Source: DATCLA01 sp036564195 (lineage in GTDB: Bacteria > Bacillota > UBA4882 > UBA8346). From it: a stretch of DNA of 16,834 bases. How positions within the stretch are numbered: position 1 is the first letter of the stretch; every line of letters starts with the position of its first letter. Of the stretch, positions 1 through 7,463 are shown piece by piece. Made by a program: the position numbers and the translations under genes. The stretch is from assembly GCA_036564195.1 (NCBI GenBank), contig DATCLA010000033.1, positions 1 through 16,834 of the forward strand, in the 5' to 3' direction. Below the pieces are notes generated by a model that worked only from the letters and a program-made list of their open reading frames with translations, did not search any database and was not told the origin of the DNA.

Positions 1-171
1 TTCAATTTCAACCACTGTATTCTTCTAAACTCTGTGATACAATAAACTTCGTGGTGACCATTTTAGGAGAGAGTTTAACACCGCGCTGTTACCGGTAAAC
101 AATTTTAAGGAAGCGTTTGTGAGCTTGATTTTAGTTATGAATATTTTGATTACAATAGGGGAATGGGAGCA

Positions 172-825
172 ATGACTTACGGTGTGATCTTTGACTGTGA
201 CGGAGTGTTGGTGGATAGTGAAACTTTAAGTTGCACTGCGGCAGCGTTAACTTTAAACGAGTACGGCATTAAAACTACTCTTCAGGAAGTACAGCAGTTT
301 ATTGGCAGGGCTAATCATGAATATCTCAAGTACTATGAAGAACGTGACGGAGTCAAGATTGATTTTGCAGAACTGAACCGGGCAATTCAAACTAAATATT
401 TCCGTTTAGCAGCCATGTTGCAGCCAATGCCCGGGGTGGTGCGACTGCTGGAAGAACTGACTGCCGCACGGGTACCGCTGGCGGTGGCTTCATCTGGCGG
501 GCAGGCAAAAATCCGCTTCTCACTGGAGAAGACCGGCCTGTTAAAATATTTTCCCCGGATTTGCAGTGCTGAAGAGGTTCCCAAAGGCAAACCCGAACCG
601 GACCTTTTCCTCTATGCCGCCGCCAAGTTGGGGATTGGTCCGGAAAACTGTTATGTGGTGGAAGATTCGATCTACGGAGTGATGGCCGGTAAGAGGGCGG
701 GAATGCGGACGCTCGGTTATCCTTCATCCTTTCCGGAACAAGTTTTGCTTGAGGCCGGAGCTGACTGGATCATCCGTGATTTTGCCACTATAAAAGTAAC
801 CGACGCCGGGTTAGTACTTGGCTAA
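172..825 (+). CDS. HAD-superfamily hydrolase, beta-phosphoglucomutase-like
   Basis: A 217-residue HAD phosphatase/phosphomutase of subfamily IA. All four HAD motifs are visible: motif I DCDGVLVD at residues 8-15 (nucleophile D8, acid/base D10), motif II serine in VASSGG near 107, motif III lysine in PKGKPEPD near 138-140, and motif IV acidic pair in VVEDSIYGV near 164-165. The helical cap lies between residues 15 and 85. Family members dephosphorylate or isomerise small sugar phosphates; the cap residues do not let me name a substrate. The start at 172 is preferred over the in-frame ATG at 163, because AGGGG at 157-161 is 10 nt before 172 but only 1 nt before 163, and family members begin right at the motif I strand. 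It stands alone, convergent with the Smr gene. Family is sure, substrate unknown. Confidence 0.9.
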   Translation: MTYGVIFDCDGVLVDSETLSCTAAALTLNEYGIKTTLQEVQQFIGRANHEYLKYYEERDGVKIDFAELNRAIQTKYFRLAAMLQPMPGVVRLLEELTAARVPLAVASSGGQAKIRFSLEKTGLLKYFPRICSAEEVPKGKPEPDLFLYAAAKLGIGPENCYVVEDSIYGVMAGKRAGMRTLGYPSSFPEQVLLEAGADWIIRDFATIKVTDAGLVLG

Positions 826-869
826 GCTGGGTGGGCATACCTAAAAGAGGGCAATTTAAGGCCACCGGC

Positions 870-1118
870 TTAAAATAATTCGCGCAGCACCAGATCGGTG
901 ATTCCGGGATTAAGTGACAGCTCAATCCGTTTGACTTTAGGATGGTGGCGGTACGCTTTGCGAATCATCTCGCGCAGCGCGGTACCGCTATGATAGCCAT
1001 GAATGATCCTGATGATGTAGACATCGCTTTTTGCCTGTTTGAGCCGGCTGTCGATATAGATTTTAGCCTGAAATTTATTCATGTGGTGGACGTCGAGTTC
1101 TAAGATACCGGGAGACAT
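870..1118 (-). CDS. Small stand-alone Smr-domain protein
   Basis: An 82-residue protein that is essentially only an Smr domain, the nuclease/nucleic-acid-binding fold at the C-terminus of MutS2. The LDVHHM motif (residues 8-13, family LDLHG) and the IHGYHSGTALR loop (about 39-49, family IHGkGtGaLr) are both present, followed by basic RKAYRHHPKVKR. The loop has YHS in place of the usual KGT. The full N-terminal part of MutS2 is absent, so this is a solo Smr protein; such proteins are known as DNA or RNA endonucleases, and its target cannot be told from sequence. AAAAAGGAG lies 8 nt before the ATG. It is transcribed away from the ABC exporter and towards the HAD gene. Confidence 0.8.
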   Translation of the reverse strand: MSPGILELDVHHMNKFQAKIYIDSRLKQAKSDVYIIRIIHGYHSGTALREMIRKAYRHHPKVKRIELSLNPGITDLVLRELF

Positions 1119-1147
1119 TAGTTCCGCTCCTTTTTTACATTATCTTA

Positions 1148-1176
1148 ATAATATCATAAATAGGGGCTGATGTTGC
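1148..1176 (-). promoter_or_regulatory. Possible promoter of the Smr gene
   Basis: On the minus strand an extended -10, TGATATTAT (hexamer at 1148-1153), lies 17 nt downstream of GCAACA (1171-1176), a poor -35. The extended TG may compensate. It sits 30 nt before the Smr start codon. Confidence 0.3.
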
Positions 1177-1201
1177 CTTTTTAGTTGTAAATTTCTAATA
1201 A

Positions 1202-1253
1202 TTTAGCTTTTAAAGATTTTAATTTTTTCGATCCTGATTGAAAGCTAAAGGAG
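1202..1253 (+). promoter_or_regulatory. Inverted repeat overlapping the ABC exporter ribosome binding site
   Basis: A perfect 9-bp inverted repeat, TTTAGCTTT at 1202-1210 and AAAGCTAAA at 1241-1249, ends inside the Shine-Dalgarno AAAGGAG (1247-1253) of the ABC exporter. If transcription starts upstream of 1202, the stem would cover the first three bases of the SD. Whether it forms or regulates is inference. Confidence 0.4.
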
Positions 1254-1258
1254 TCATC

Positions 1259-2995
1259 ATGATGAATCCGAAAATGACCAAGTTTCTATCCTATTACCGA
1301 CCCTATCTTAGCATATTTCTAGCCGACCTGGCCTGTGCTTTTACAGCGGCCGGAATCAATCTGGCCTTTCCGCTACTGGTCCGCTATATTACCAATGCAG
1401 TTATGCTTCACCCCAGGGACGTCGGTGTGGCGCTAATTACTGAAATTGCACTGCTGATGCTCTTTTTAACTGCGGTGGAGTATTGGTGTAATTTCTTCAT
1501 TACCTATTATGGGCATCTGATGGGTGCCAAGATGGAATATGATCTACGCAATGAACTGTTTGACCACTTCCAAAAGTTATCCTTTAATTATTACGATAAC
1601 CAGAAGACCGGACAATTGATGTCACGGATTACCAATGACCTCTTTGAGATCACCGAGTTGTACCACCATGGACCGGAAGATCTCCTCATCTCCTTTTTGA
1701 AACTGAGCGGATCATTTATTATCCTCGTGAGGATCAATGCTCCATTGACCCTGATTGTCTTTACCTTTATTCCGTTGATGGTCTGGTTTGCCTATTATTA
1801 TAACCGTAAAATGCGCCGGGCGTTTAAAAAAAACCGGGCTAAAATCGCTGAAATTAACGCCGGGATCGAGGACAGCCTTTCTGGAGTGCGGGTGGTTAAG
1901 TCTTTTGCCAATGAAGACCTAGAGCTTGATAAGTTTCGGGAAAATAACGGGCGCTATGTGGACAGCAAGAAAACAAGCTATTATTACATGGGCCGCTATC
2001 ATAGCGGGATTAATGCCGGCAGTTCTCTGATCTACGTGGCAGTGGTAATCGGGGCGGCGTTTTTAATTCGCAAAGGCCGGGTTAATGCCCTGGACCTAGT
2101 GACCTTCTTATTGTATATTAGTACCTTTTTGGACCCCATTAAAAAGCTGGTTAACTTTGGTGAACAGTTCCAAAACGGGATCTCCGGTTTCGACCGTTTT
2201 TATGAGGTACTACAGATTGCCCCGGATATTGTCGATAGCCGGGATGCGGTGGAGTTAAAGGAGGTCAAAGGGGAAATTGAGTTTCAGGACGTCTCCTTTC
2301 ATTATCCGGATCATCCTACGCCGGTGCTTAATAAGGTTAATCTGAAGGTAAGGGCAGGGGAATATATCGCCCTGGTCGGTCCGTCCGGGGTTGGGAAGAC
2401 TACCTTGTGTAGCCTGATCCCCCGGTTTTATGACGTCTCGGAGGGCCGAATCACCATCGATGGCCGGGACATCCGGGAGATTAAGCTGAAATCGCTACGT
2501 AAAAATATCGGCATCGTCCAACAGGATGTTTATCTTTTTGCCGGTTCAGTCCTGGAAAATATTCGTTACGGTAAGCCGGATGCCACCGATGCCGAAATTA
2601 TTGCTGCTGCCAAAAATGCCAATGCCCATGAGTTTATCATGGAGTTGCCCGACGGCTATCATACTGATATCGGCCAACGCGGTATAAAGCTTTCCGGCGG
2701 TCAGAAACAGCGGCTCAGTATTGCCCGGGTCTTCTTGAAAGACCCGCCGATCCTGATCTTTGATGAAGCCACTTCCGCCTTGGACAATGAGAGTGAACAG
2801 GTAATCCAGGATTCCCTGGAGCGACTGGCCCGGAACCGGACCACATTTGTTATCGCCCACCGTCTGTCGACGATTAAAAATGTCCACCGGATCCTGGTCC
2901 TGGCGGAAGCCGGTATTGCCGAAGAAGGAACTCATAAGGAACTCTTAGCCAAAGACGGGATTTATGCGCATTTATACCGGATGCAGTTTAAGTAG
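1259..2995 (+). CDS. ABC exporter half-transporter (permease-ATPase fusion)
   Basis: A 578-residue half-transporter of the MsbA/LmrA/MdlB type, working as a dimer in the cytoplasmic membrane. The N-terminal ~320 residues form the six-helix ABC membrane domain, including the coupling region LSFNYYDNQKTGQLMSRITND. The C-terminal nucleotide-binding domain has Walker A GPSGVGKTT (about 374-382), Q-loop in NIGIVQQD, signature LSGGQ (about 477), Walker B ILIFDEATSALD (about 498-509) and H-loop IAHRLST (about 531). All ATPase residues look intact. Starts at 1238 (TTG), 1259 and 1262 are in frame; AAAGGAG at 1247-1253 rules out 1238 and suits 1259 (5 nt) or 1262 (8 nt). Substrate (drug, lipid or peptide) cannot be read from sequence. 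It has no second half-transporter neighbour, so a homodimer is likely. Confidence 0.93.
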   Translation: MMNPKMTKFLSYYRPYLSIFLADLACAFTAAGINLAFPLLVRYITNAVMLHPRDVGVALITEIALLMLFLTAVEYWCNFFITYYGHLMGAKMEYDLRNELFDHFQKLSFNYYDNQKTGQLMSRITNDLFEITELYHHGPEDLLISFLKLSGSFIILVRINAPLTLIVFTFIPLMVWFAYYYNRKMRRAFKKNRAKIAEINAGIEDSLSGVRVVKSFANEDLELDKFRENNGRYVDSKKTSYYYMGRYHSGINAGSSLIYVAVVIGAAFLIRKGRVNALDLVTFLLYISTFLDPIKKLVNFGEQFQNGISGFDRFYEVLQIAPDIVDSRDAVELKEVKGEIEFQDVSFHYPDHPTPVLNKVNLKVRAGEYIALVGPSGVGKTTLCSLIPRFYDVSEGRITIDGRDIREIKLKSLRKNIGIVQQDVYLFAGSVLENIRYGKPDATDAEIIAAAKNANAHEFIMELPDGYHTDIGQRGIKLSGGQKQRLSIARVFLKDPPILIFDEATSALDNESEQVIQDSLERLARNRTTFVIAHRLSTIKNVHRILVLAEAGIAEEGTHKELLAKDGIYAHLYRMQFK

Positions 2996-3234
2996 ATATT
3001 AAATGGAATATTAAGAACAAGGTAAAAACATGTTACAATTGGGTAATCGGTTAGCTTCAAGGGGACAGCCCCGTGTTTCCCAAGAAGATATTATCAATTT
3101 TACACCGGCGCTTTTGAACTGGAGTGACCGGATCGTAACAAGTCTTGGGCGATATTGAACTGTAACGTACAGTAAGAAGGCAAATATTCAAAATAATCTA
3201 TAGTGTCTTGACACGATCAAAAATGGCGGGCACC
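2996..3234. other. Non-coding stretch between exporter and regulator
   Basis: No convincing gene. A short GGGG-ACAG-CCCC fold lies near 3060-3071 and resembles REP-like motifs near IS200-type elements, but too little remains to call. Small palindromes are CTGTA-ACG-TACAG (3160-3172) and GTGTC-TT-GACAC (3203-3214). The latter is 20 nt upstream of the regulator -35 and could be a protein site. No strong terminator follows the exporter gene. Confidence 0.5.
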
Positions 3235-3263
3235 TTGAATTGTTACTGACTGCATGTTATAAT
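3235..3263 (+). promoter_or_regulatory. Promoter of the YheO-type regulator
   Basis: TTGAAT (3235-3240), 17-nt spacer, TATAAT (3258-3263), with TG one base before the -10 (extended -10). It has the same hexamers and spacing as the ridA promoter. The AT-rich DNA just downstream holds ATAATAATAAAT (3281-3292), which matches 10 of 12 bases of the half-site of the 25-bp palindrome at the ridA promoter. This match is weak evidence because the composition is so AT-rich. Confidence 0.7.
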
Positions 3264-3346
3264 CGTAATAACAATTTTTTATAATAATAAATTTTTATTT
3301 AACCGCCTGTTAGTTGCAACCCGGATTCGCTAAACTACTTTATCCT

Positions 3347-3365
3347 AAGGGGGTGAGTCCCAGTT
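3347..3365 (+). promoter_or_regulatory. Strong ribosome binding site without a canonical start codon
   Basis: AAGGGGGTGA (3347-3356) is close to the consensus AAGGAGGTGA. Nine nt after its G-run lies GTT (3363-3365), in frame with the regulator and exactly where the family's N-terminus should begin. No ATG, GTG or TTG occurs in this frame between the stop at 3354 and GTG at 3414. GTG at 3353 is in another frame and reaches a stop after four codons. Either the start codon was lost (GTG to GTT), or a non-standard codon is used, or the base call is wrong. Confidence 0.6.
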
Positions 3366-3413
3366 AATCCTGTAGTCAAACAATATATTCCCTTAGTTGA
3401 CTTTTTAGCCCGA

Positions 3414-4016
3414 GTGATGGGGCCCCATACGGAAGTGGTTCTGCACGATGTCTCAAACATCGATTGTTCCATAATAGCGATTAAAAATAACCATATTAGC
3501 GGCCGGACGGTTGGTTCCCCTGCCACTAACCTGGTTCTAAAGATTCTAAAGGACAAGAAATATAAAGATAAACCGTATATCGCCAACTATCAAGGGATCT
3601 CCGCCAGCGGCAAATTGTTAAAGTCCTCGACCTACTTTATCCGGGATGAACAGCAACAAATTGTCGGATTGCTCTGTATTAACATTGACTATGAAAAATT
3701 CGCCCAATTTCGTAACTTTCTAAATGAGCTCCTTGATCTTCCGGCGGATAATGACGGGGAGGACCCGCTCGAACATTTTAGCACTTCGGTGAAGGAAGTG
3801 GCCCATGAAAGTATTGTTGCGATCATGAGTAAATTTGATGTTTCGCCCCATCGGATGTCTCAAGAAGAGCGGATGGCAATCGTCAAGGAAATGTATGATA
3901 ATGGCGTCTTTTTACTGAAAGGAGCCATCGGTGAAGTGGCTTCGCTTTTAAAAACTTCGGAGGCGACAATCTACCGTTATTTAAATAAAATTAAAAAGAA
4001 TCCTAAAAAAAGATAG
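3414..4016 (+). CDS. YheO/DauR-type PAS-HTH transcriptional regulator
   Basis: A DNA-binding regulator with an N-terminal YheO-like PAS ligand-sensing domain and a C-terminal helix-turn-helix. The signature EVVLHDVSNIDCSIIAIKNN is followed by GRTVGSPATN, both typical of the family. The C-terminal segment LKGAIGEVASLLKTSEATIY is the HTH. From GTG 3414 the product is 200 residues, but the conserved sequence continues upstream to 3363 (NPVVKQYIPLVDFLARVMGP), giving 217 residues, the usual family size. There is no ribosome binding site before 3414, whereas a strong one precedes 3363. The stop codon lies inside the terminator stem. It converges on the cysteine genes, making control of that operon its likely job (inference). 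DauR, a studied relative, responds to amino acids. Confidence 0.85.
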   Translation: MMGPHTEVVLHDVSNIDCSIIAIKNNHISGRTVGSPATNLVLKILKDKKYKDKPYIANYQGISASGKLLKSSTYFIRDEQQQIVGLLCINIDYEKFAQFRNFLNELLDLPADNDGEDPLEHFSTSVKEVAHESIVAIMSKFDVSPHRMSQEERMAIVKEMYDNGVFLLKGAIGEVASLLKTSEATIYRYLNKIKKNPKKR

Positions 4017-4055
4017 CCTGATACAACCACAACTGTATCAGGCTATCTTTTTTTT
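4005..4055. terminator. Bidirectional intrinsic terminator
   Basis: A 14-bp perfect stem, GATAGCCTGATACA (4012-4025) with TGTATCAGGCTATC (4034-4047), loop ACCACAAC, extended by A7 (4005-4011) facing T8 (4048-4055). It therefore has a U-tract in both directions and ends both the regulator (+) and the symporter (-). The regulator's TAG (4014-4016) is part of the left arm. Confidence 0.93.
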
Positions 4056-4072
4056 GAAACGGCTATTTCAAA

Positions 4073-5248
4073 TTACTGGACTGATTTGCCGAATTTTTTG
4101 TCAGCGTAGGCAGACAGTATTAAAGTCAGTGCCCCATCCCCGGTAATATTACAGGCAGTACCGAAGCTGTCTTGTAATGCGAAGATAGTCAGCATCAAAG
4201 CAGTACCGGTTTGGTCAAAACCTAAAACCGAAACAATGAGGCCCAGTGAAGCCATTACCGTGCCTCCGGGAATCCCAGGCGCCCCAATGGCAAAGATCCC
4301 TAATAGTAAGATGAATAGCAGCATCGTTCCTATACTAGGCAGCTTACCGTATAAAATGCTGGACACAACCATTACAAAGAAAGTTTCCGTTAAAACCGAA
4401 CCACAGAGGTGAATATTGGCAAAGAGGGGAATCCCAAAATCGATACAGTCTTTCCGTAACACTTCTGATTTCCGGGCACAGGTCAGCGCAACCCCTAAGG
4501 TGGCGGCAGACGACATGGTACCTACGGCAGTTAAGTAAGCCGGACCATAATGTTTAAACACCTCGGCAGGATTTTTCCGCGAATAGATCCCGGCAATTCC
4601 ATAAAGCACACCCATCCAGATATAGTGACCGACTATTACAATTAAGATAACCGTAAGAAAGACCGGTAGCTGTTTACTGAGGGAGCCTTCATAGGCTAAT
4701 CCGGCGAAGGTGGTGCCGATAAAAGGCGGCAAAATAGGAATGATAAATTTAGCGACAATTTGCAATACAATCTGTTGAAATTCATTCAATAGCTTTTCAC
4801 TGGTGGACGAATTGGTCCAGCTGACCGCCAAGCCAATAAAGATGGAAAATACTAACGCGCTCATTACCGACATGATCGGCGGAATATCCAGCTTGAAAAC
4901 TAATTCCGGCAGTGCCCTTAAACCAGAAACATTTGAGTCGATATTAAGATGAGGAATGATTCCATATCCGGATACAGTCGACAATAACGCCGCACCAACG
5001 GAAGACGCATAGGCCAGAATTAAAGCCAGTCCCAGCATTTTTGAGGCGTTGCTTTTAAATTTGGTAATTGACGGCGCAATAAAGCCGATAATGATCAACG
5101 GGATGCAAAAGAAGATAATCTGCCCTAGGACATACTTGACAGTTACCAATACGGACATGACTCCCTTGTTACAATAAAGACCGACTACTGCGCCAAGGAT
5201 TACAGCCATTAGCAACTGAAAGATTAGGCTTTGAAAAAGTTTTTTCAT
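4073..5248 (-). CDS. Dicarboxylate/amino acid:cation symporter (DAACS family)
   Basis: A 391-residue polytopic membrane protein of the glutamate/serine symporter family (GltP, SstT relatives), driving uptake with Na+ or H+. Family hallmarks are the serine-rich hairpin HP1 TMSSAAT (244-250), HP2 GAPGIPGG (322-329) and the transmembrane-8 motif D360-x3-T364-x2-N367-x3-D371, which binds the amino acid and cation. The start at 5248 is chosen over 5275 because AAGGAGGA lies 5 nt upstream of it; the codons before are a run-through. It follows the desulfidase gene after about 200 nt and ends in the shared terminator. Position suggests cysteine, cystine or serine as substrate, but DAACS specificity cannot be read from these motifs alone. 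Confidence 0.9.
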   Translation of the reverse strand: MKKLFQSLIFQLLMAVILGAVVGLYCNKGVMSVLVTVKYVLGQIIFFCIPLIIIGFIAPSITKFKSNASKMLGLALILAYASSVGAALLSTVSGYGIIPHLNIDSNVSGLRALPELVFKLDIPPIMSVMSALVFSIFIGLAVSWTNSSTSEKLLNEFQQIVLQIVAKFIIPILPPFIGTTFAGLAYEGSLSKQLPVFLTVILIVIVGHYIWMGVLYGIAGIYSRKNPAEVFKHYGPAYLTAVGTMSSAATLGVALTCARKSEVLRKDCIDFGIPLFANIHLCGSVLTETFFVMVVSSILYGKLPSIGTMLLFILLLGIFAIGAPGIPGGTVMASLGLIVSVLGFDQTGTALMLTIFALQDSFGTACNITGDGALTLILSAYADKKFGKSVQ

Positions 5249-5366
5249 GATAGTCCTCCTTGTAAAAGATAGCATTAGAGTTCACATTGGGACGTTTTTC
5301 CGATCAATCTCACTCTTCAGAAAATCTCCGAATCATTCCTCGTTAACCACCTCTTTTCCAAGTTCT

Positions 5367-5395
5367 ATTTTAACAAAGAAAAGGTCTCCGGATAA
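5367..5395 (-). promoter_or_regulatory. Possible internal promoter for the symporter
   Basis: In the 201-nt gap after the desulfidase, on the minus strand, TAAAAT (5367-5372) lies 17 nt downstream of TTATCC (5390-5395). The -10 is good, the -35 poor. It would give the symporter a leader of about 110 nt, in which I see no known riboswitch fold. Confidence 0.35.
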
Positions 5396-5449
5396 GGGGT
5401 TAACTCGCTCTTCGTGGGCTGTAGAAAAGCAATTTTCAATCCAAAGCGC

Positions 5450-6760
5450 TTAAAGGACGCTTTTTTTCTTGTCCAACATCATTTGCAGGATCATTTCATC
5501 CAACACCGCCGAACCTTTGTTACCCAATTCCGCAAAGTTATTGATGGTTGTTTCTACGTCTTCCGCCACAATTCCGTCAGTAGCGGCTACCCGTAACCCC
5601 TTCAGTGCCATCCGGGAAGCCTGGATAGCTGCATTGGTACAAGTAGAAACCTTCAGCGCGCAGTCGGCTTTGGCGCCATCGCATAACATTCCGGTAACAT
5701 TACCGATCATGTTCTGGATGGTATATTTAACCTGAGTCAGATCCCCTCCTAGTAAATAAGTAATTCCGCAAGCAGCGCCGGTAGCGGCTACAGTGGCACC
5801 GCAGAGTGCGGATAACCTTCCTAGTTTCGCTTTAATATAAATCGCAATCAAATTACTGAGGGTAACCGCTCGGATCAGCCGATCCATGCTAATACCTAAT
5901 TTTTCGGCCACTGCTACTACCGGAACTGTGGCAGTGATTCCTTGATTGCCACTTCCTGAATTGGAAACTACGGCCATATCAGCCCCGGCCATTCTCACAT
6001 CTACAGCGGCTGCCGCATGTTTCATTGCGGTTAGAGCGATATCATCGTTAATTATTCCCCTGTTGCAATCATCATTAATGATCTTTCCAACTTTAAGCCC
6101 ATAGTCCTTAGTCAAACCCTCTTGAGACGCAGCCGAATTAAGCGCAATGCTCTGTTTAATGATGGTCAAATCGTCTTTTACCAAGTCAAGCTCTTGGCAA
6201 AAACGGTAAATGGTTTCTACATTTAAGGTAGCGGTGATTTGTTCCGGCGGCACGGTCGTTTCCACATTATCGCAGCTGTTTTGAACATCCTTGGTATAGA
6301 TAGTTTCGCCGTTTACCTGGATTAAAGTGACATTGGTATGATCGCCGGAGATTACCACCCGAGCGTTTTTAGTCGCCCCGTAGACCGTCACATCAATGTA
6401 TAATTTTTCAGGCACTCGGGCGTTATCAATGTGTACTTGGCCTGATTCTACTAATTGCCGGGCTCTTTCTTTCACTGCCTCGGATAGATGGTCAATTACC
6501 TGCAATTGTTTTTCAGGTTTACCGCCTACCGCACCTAAGGCCGCGGCATAGTCCATTCCGGTAAAAGTAGTCCCGGGGATGCCCGCTGCCATTGCATTTT
6601 TGATAATATTACTACTTGCCAAAACTTTGATGCTGGTAACTTCTTCTGCTAATTTGGCGCTAGCCAGCGCCGCCGCTAACGCCACCGCTCCGGGCTCGGT
6701 GCATCCTGTCGCTAGTTTCATCTCGCTATTCATAATTTTAATGATTAGAGCTTTATCCAT
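5450..6760 (-). CDS. cyuA: Iron-sulfur L-cysteine desulfidase (UPF0597/YhaM family)
   Basis: A 436-residue member of the family often labelled 'serine dehydratase alpha-like' or UPF0597, which includes E. coli CyuA (YhaM) and Methanocaldococcus L-cysteine desulfidase. The reaction is L-cysteine to H2S plus 2-aminoacrylate, which becomes pyruvate and ammonia. TGCTEP holds C20, the presumed catalytic thiol. C320, C360 and C367 show the 40- and 7-residue spacing I recall for the three ligands of the archaeal [4Fe-4S] cluster (C282, C322, C329). Extra cysteines are C331 and C374. SGSGNQG (268-274) is a conserved glycine-rich loop. The start at 6760 is preferred over 6769, since AAAGG abuts 6769 directly but is 9 nt from 6760. 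It lies 88 nt after ridA and before the symporter. Serine as substrate is the main alternative. Confidence 0.88.
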   Translation of the reverse strand: MDKALIIKIMNSEMKLATGCTEPGAVALAAALASAKLAEEVTSIKVLASSNIIKNAMAAGIPGTTFTGMDYAAALGAVGGKPEKQLQVIDHLSEAVKERARQLVESGQVHIDNARVPEKLYIDVTVYGATKNARVVISGDHTNVTLIQVNGETIYTKDVQNSCDNVETTVPPEQITATLNVETIYRFCQELDLVKDDLTIIKQSIALNSAASQEGLTKDYGLKVGKIINDDCNRGIINDDIALTAMKHAAAAVDVRMAGADMAVVSNSGSGNQGITATVPVVAVAEKLGISMDRLIRAVTLSNLIAIYIKAKLGRLSALCGATVAATGAACGITYLLGGDLTQVKYTIQNMIGNVTGMLCDGAKADCALKVSTCTNAAIQASRMALKGLRVAATDGIVAEDVETTINNFAELGNKGSAVLDEMILQMMLDKKKSVL

Positions 6761-6848
6761 GGTTCTCATCCTTTCGGCCTATTATTAAAAATGCTCTTCT
6801 ATCCTTAACCATCATTAAAATTAAAATTGTTATTAAAATTATTCGTAA

Positions 6849-7235
6849 TTAGGGTTCATAGGCAATCACATCGATTTCCACCAAAGCATCTTTCGGCAAC
6901 CGCCCTACTTCAACTGCGGCTCGGGCGGGATAATTACTATTAAAAAATGAGTTATAGACCTCATTCATAGCTGCAAAATCATTCATATCCGCTAAATAGA
7001 TATTTGCTTTCACCACATGCTCCAAACTCAACCCTGCCTCAGTCAGAATAGCAGCGATATTTTTTAAGGATTGAGCGGTTTGACGCTTAATATCTTGCGC
7101 AACCATGGTATTGGTAACCGGATCAATCGGTAATTGGCCGGAAACAAATAGAAAGTTTCCAACTTTGACAGCTTGTGAATATGGTCCAATAGCCTTTGGC
7201 GCCTGTGGTGTGTTAATGATTTTCGGTATCTCCAT
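6849..7235 (-). CDS. ridA: RidA family enamine/imine deaminase
   Basis: A 128-residue RidA (YjgF/YER057c/UK114) protein, full length, normally a cytosolic homotrimer. It hydrolyses 2-aminoacrylate and related imines to keto acids and ammonia, protecting PLP enzymes. The substrate-carboxylate arginine R105 (YPARAAVEVGRLP) and E120 in VEIDVIA are present, as are GPYSQAV (17-23) and FVSGQLPID (30-38). AGGAG lies 9 nt before the ATG. First gene of the minus-strand group: its substrate, 2-aminoacrylate, is the product expected from the desulfidase next door, which makes this a coherent pathway pair. Confidence 0.95.
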   Translation of the reverse strand: MEIPKIINTPQAPKAIGPYSQAVKVGNFLFVSGQLPIDPVTNTMVAQDIKRQTAQSLKNIAAILTEAGLSLEHVVKANIYLADMNDFAAMNEVYNSFFNSNYPARAAVEVGRLPKDALVEIDVIAYEP

Positions 7236-7284
7236 CTTCCACTACTCCTTTTGTTTTGCTAAATTTTCTTTTCAAAATTTTATG

Positions 7285-7309
7285 ATAAATTATTATCATA
7301 ATAATTTAT
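7285..7309. promoter_or_regulatory. 25-bp palindromic operator candidate at ridA
   Basis: Perfect 12-bp arms ATAAATTATTAT (7285-7296) and ATAATAATTTAT (7298-7309) around C7297. The right arm covers the predicted transcription start (about 7307) of the ridA promoter, so a bound protein would block initiation. It may instead fold as RNA in the leader. AT-rich DNA inflates chance palindromes, but 12 perfect pairs with a one-base centre is long. Likely binder by context: the YheO-type regulator (inference). Confidence 0.6.
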
Positions 7310-7313
7310 TTTT

Positions 7314-7342
7314 ATTATAGCATAAACTCTTTGTTAATTCAA
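7314..7342 (-). promoter_or_regulatory. Promoter of the ridA-desulfidase-symporter group
   Basis: On the minus strand: TTGAAT (7337-7342), 17-nt spacer, TATAAT (7314-7319). The -10 is perfect and the -35 matches 4 of 6. The predicted start near 7307 gives a leader of about 70 nt to the ridA ATG. Confidence 0.75.
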
Positions 7343-7463
7343 TCTCAATGAATCAGGTTTATAATGCCTTAATTGTCAAAGTAAGGAAAACACTTATTAA
7401 GTTATCCTTGGGAAAAATGAGCGTAAAATACAATCCGGAAAATCTTACCCCATTTTCGGTGAA

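Noticed and set aside
89..98. Palindrome TTACCGGTAA upstream of the HAD gene
   Set aside because: A 10-bp palindrome alone is frequent by chance; no promoter with both hexamers could be fitted around it.
824..872. Imperfect inverted repeat between the HAD and Smr genes as a shared terminator
   Set aside because: It needs a G-T pair and a bulge, has a 28-nt loop, and lacks a T-run on either side.
3060..3085. REP-like GGGGACAGCCCC motif as a trace of an IS200-type transposase
   Set aside because: Only one short motif is present; no transposase fragment or second copy is visible.
5443..5467. Terminator-like AAAGCG...CGCTTT followed by seven T on the + strand
   Set aside because: The T-run is on the + strand where no gene ends; it overlaps the 3' end of the minus-strand desulfidase, and the stem is only 6 bp.
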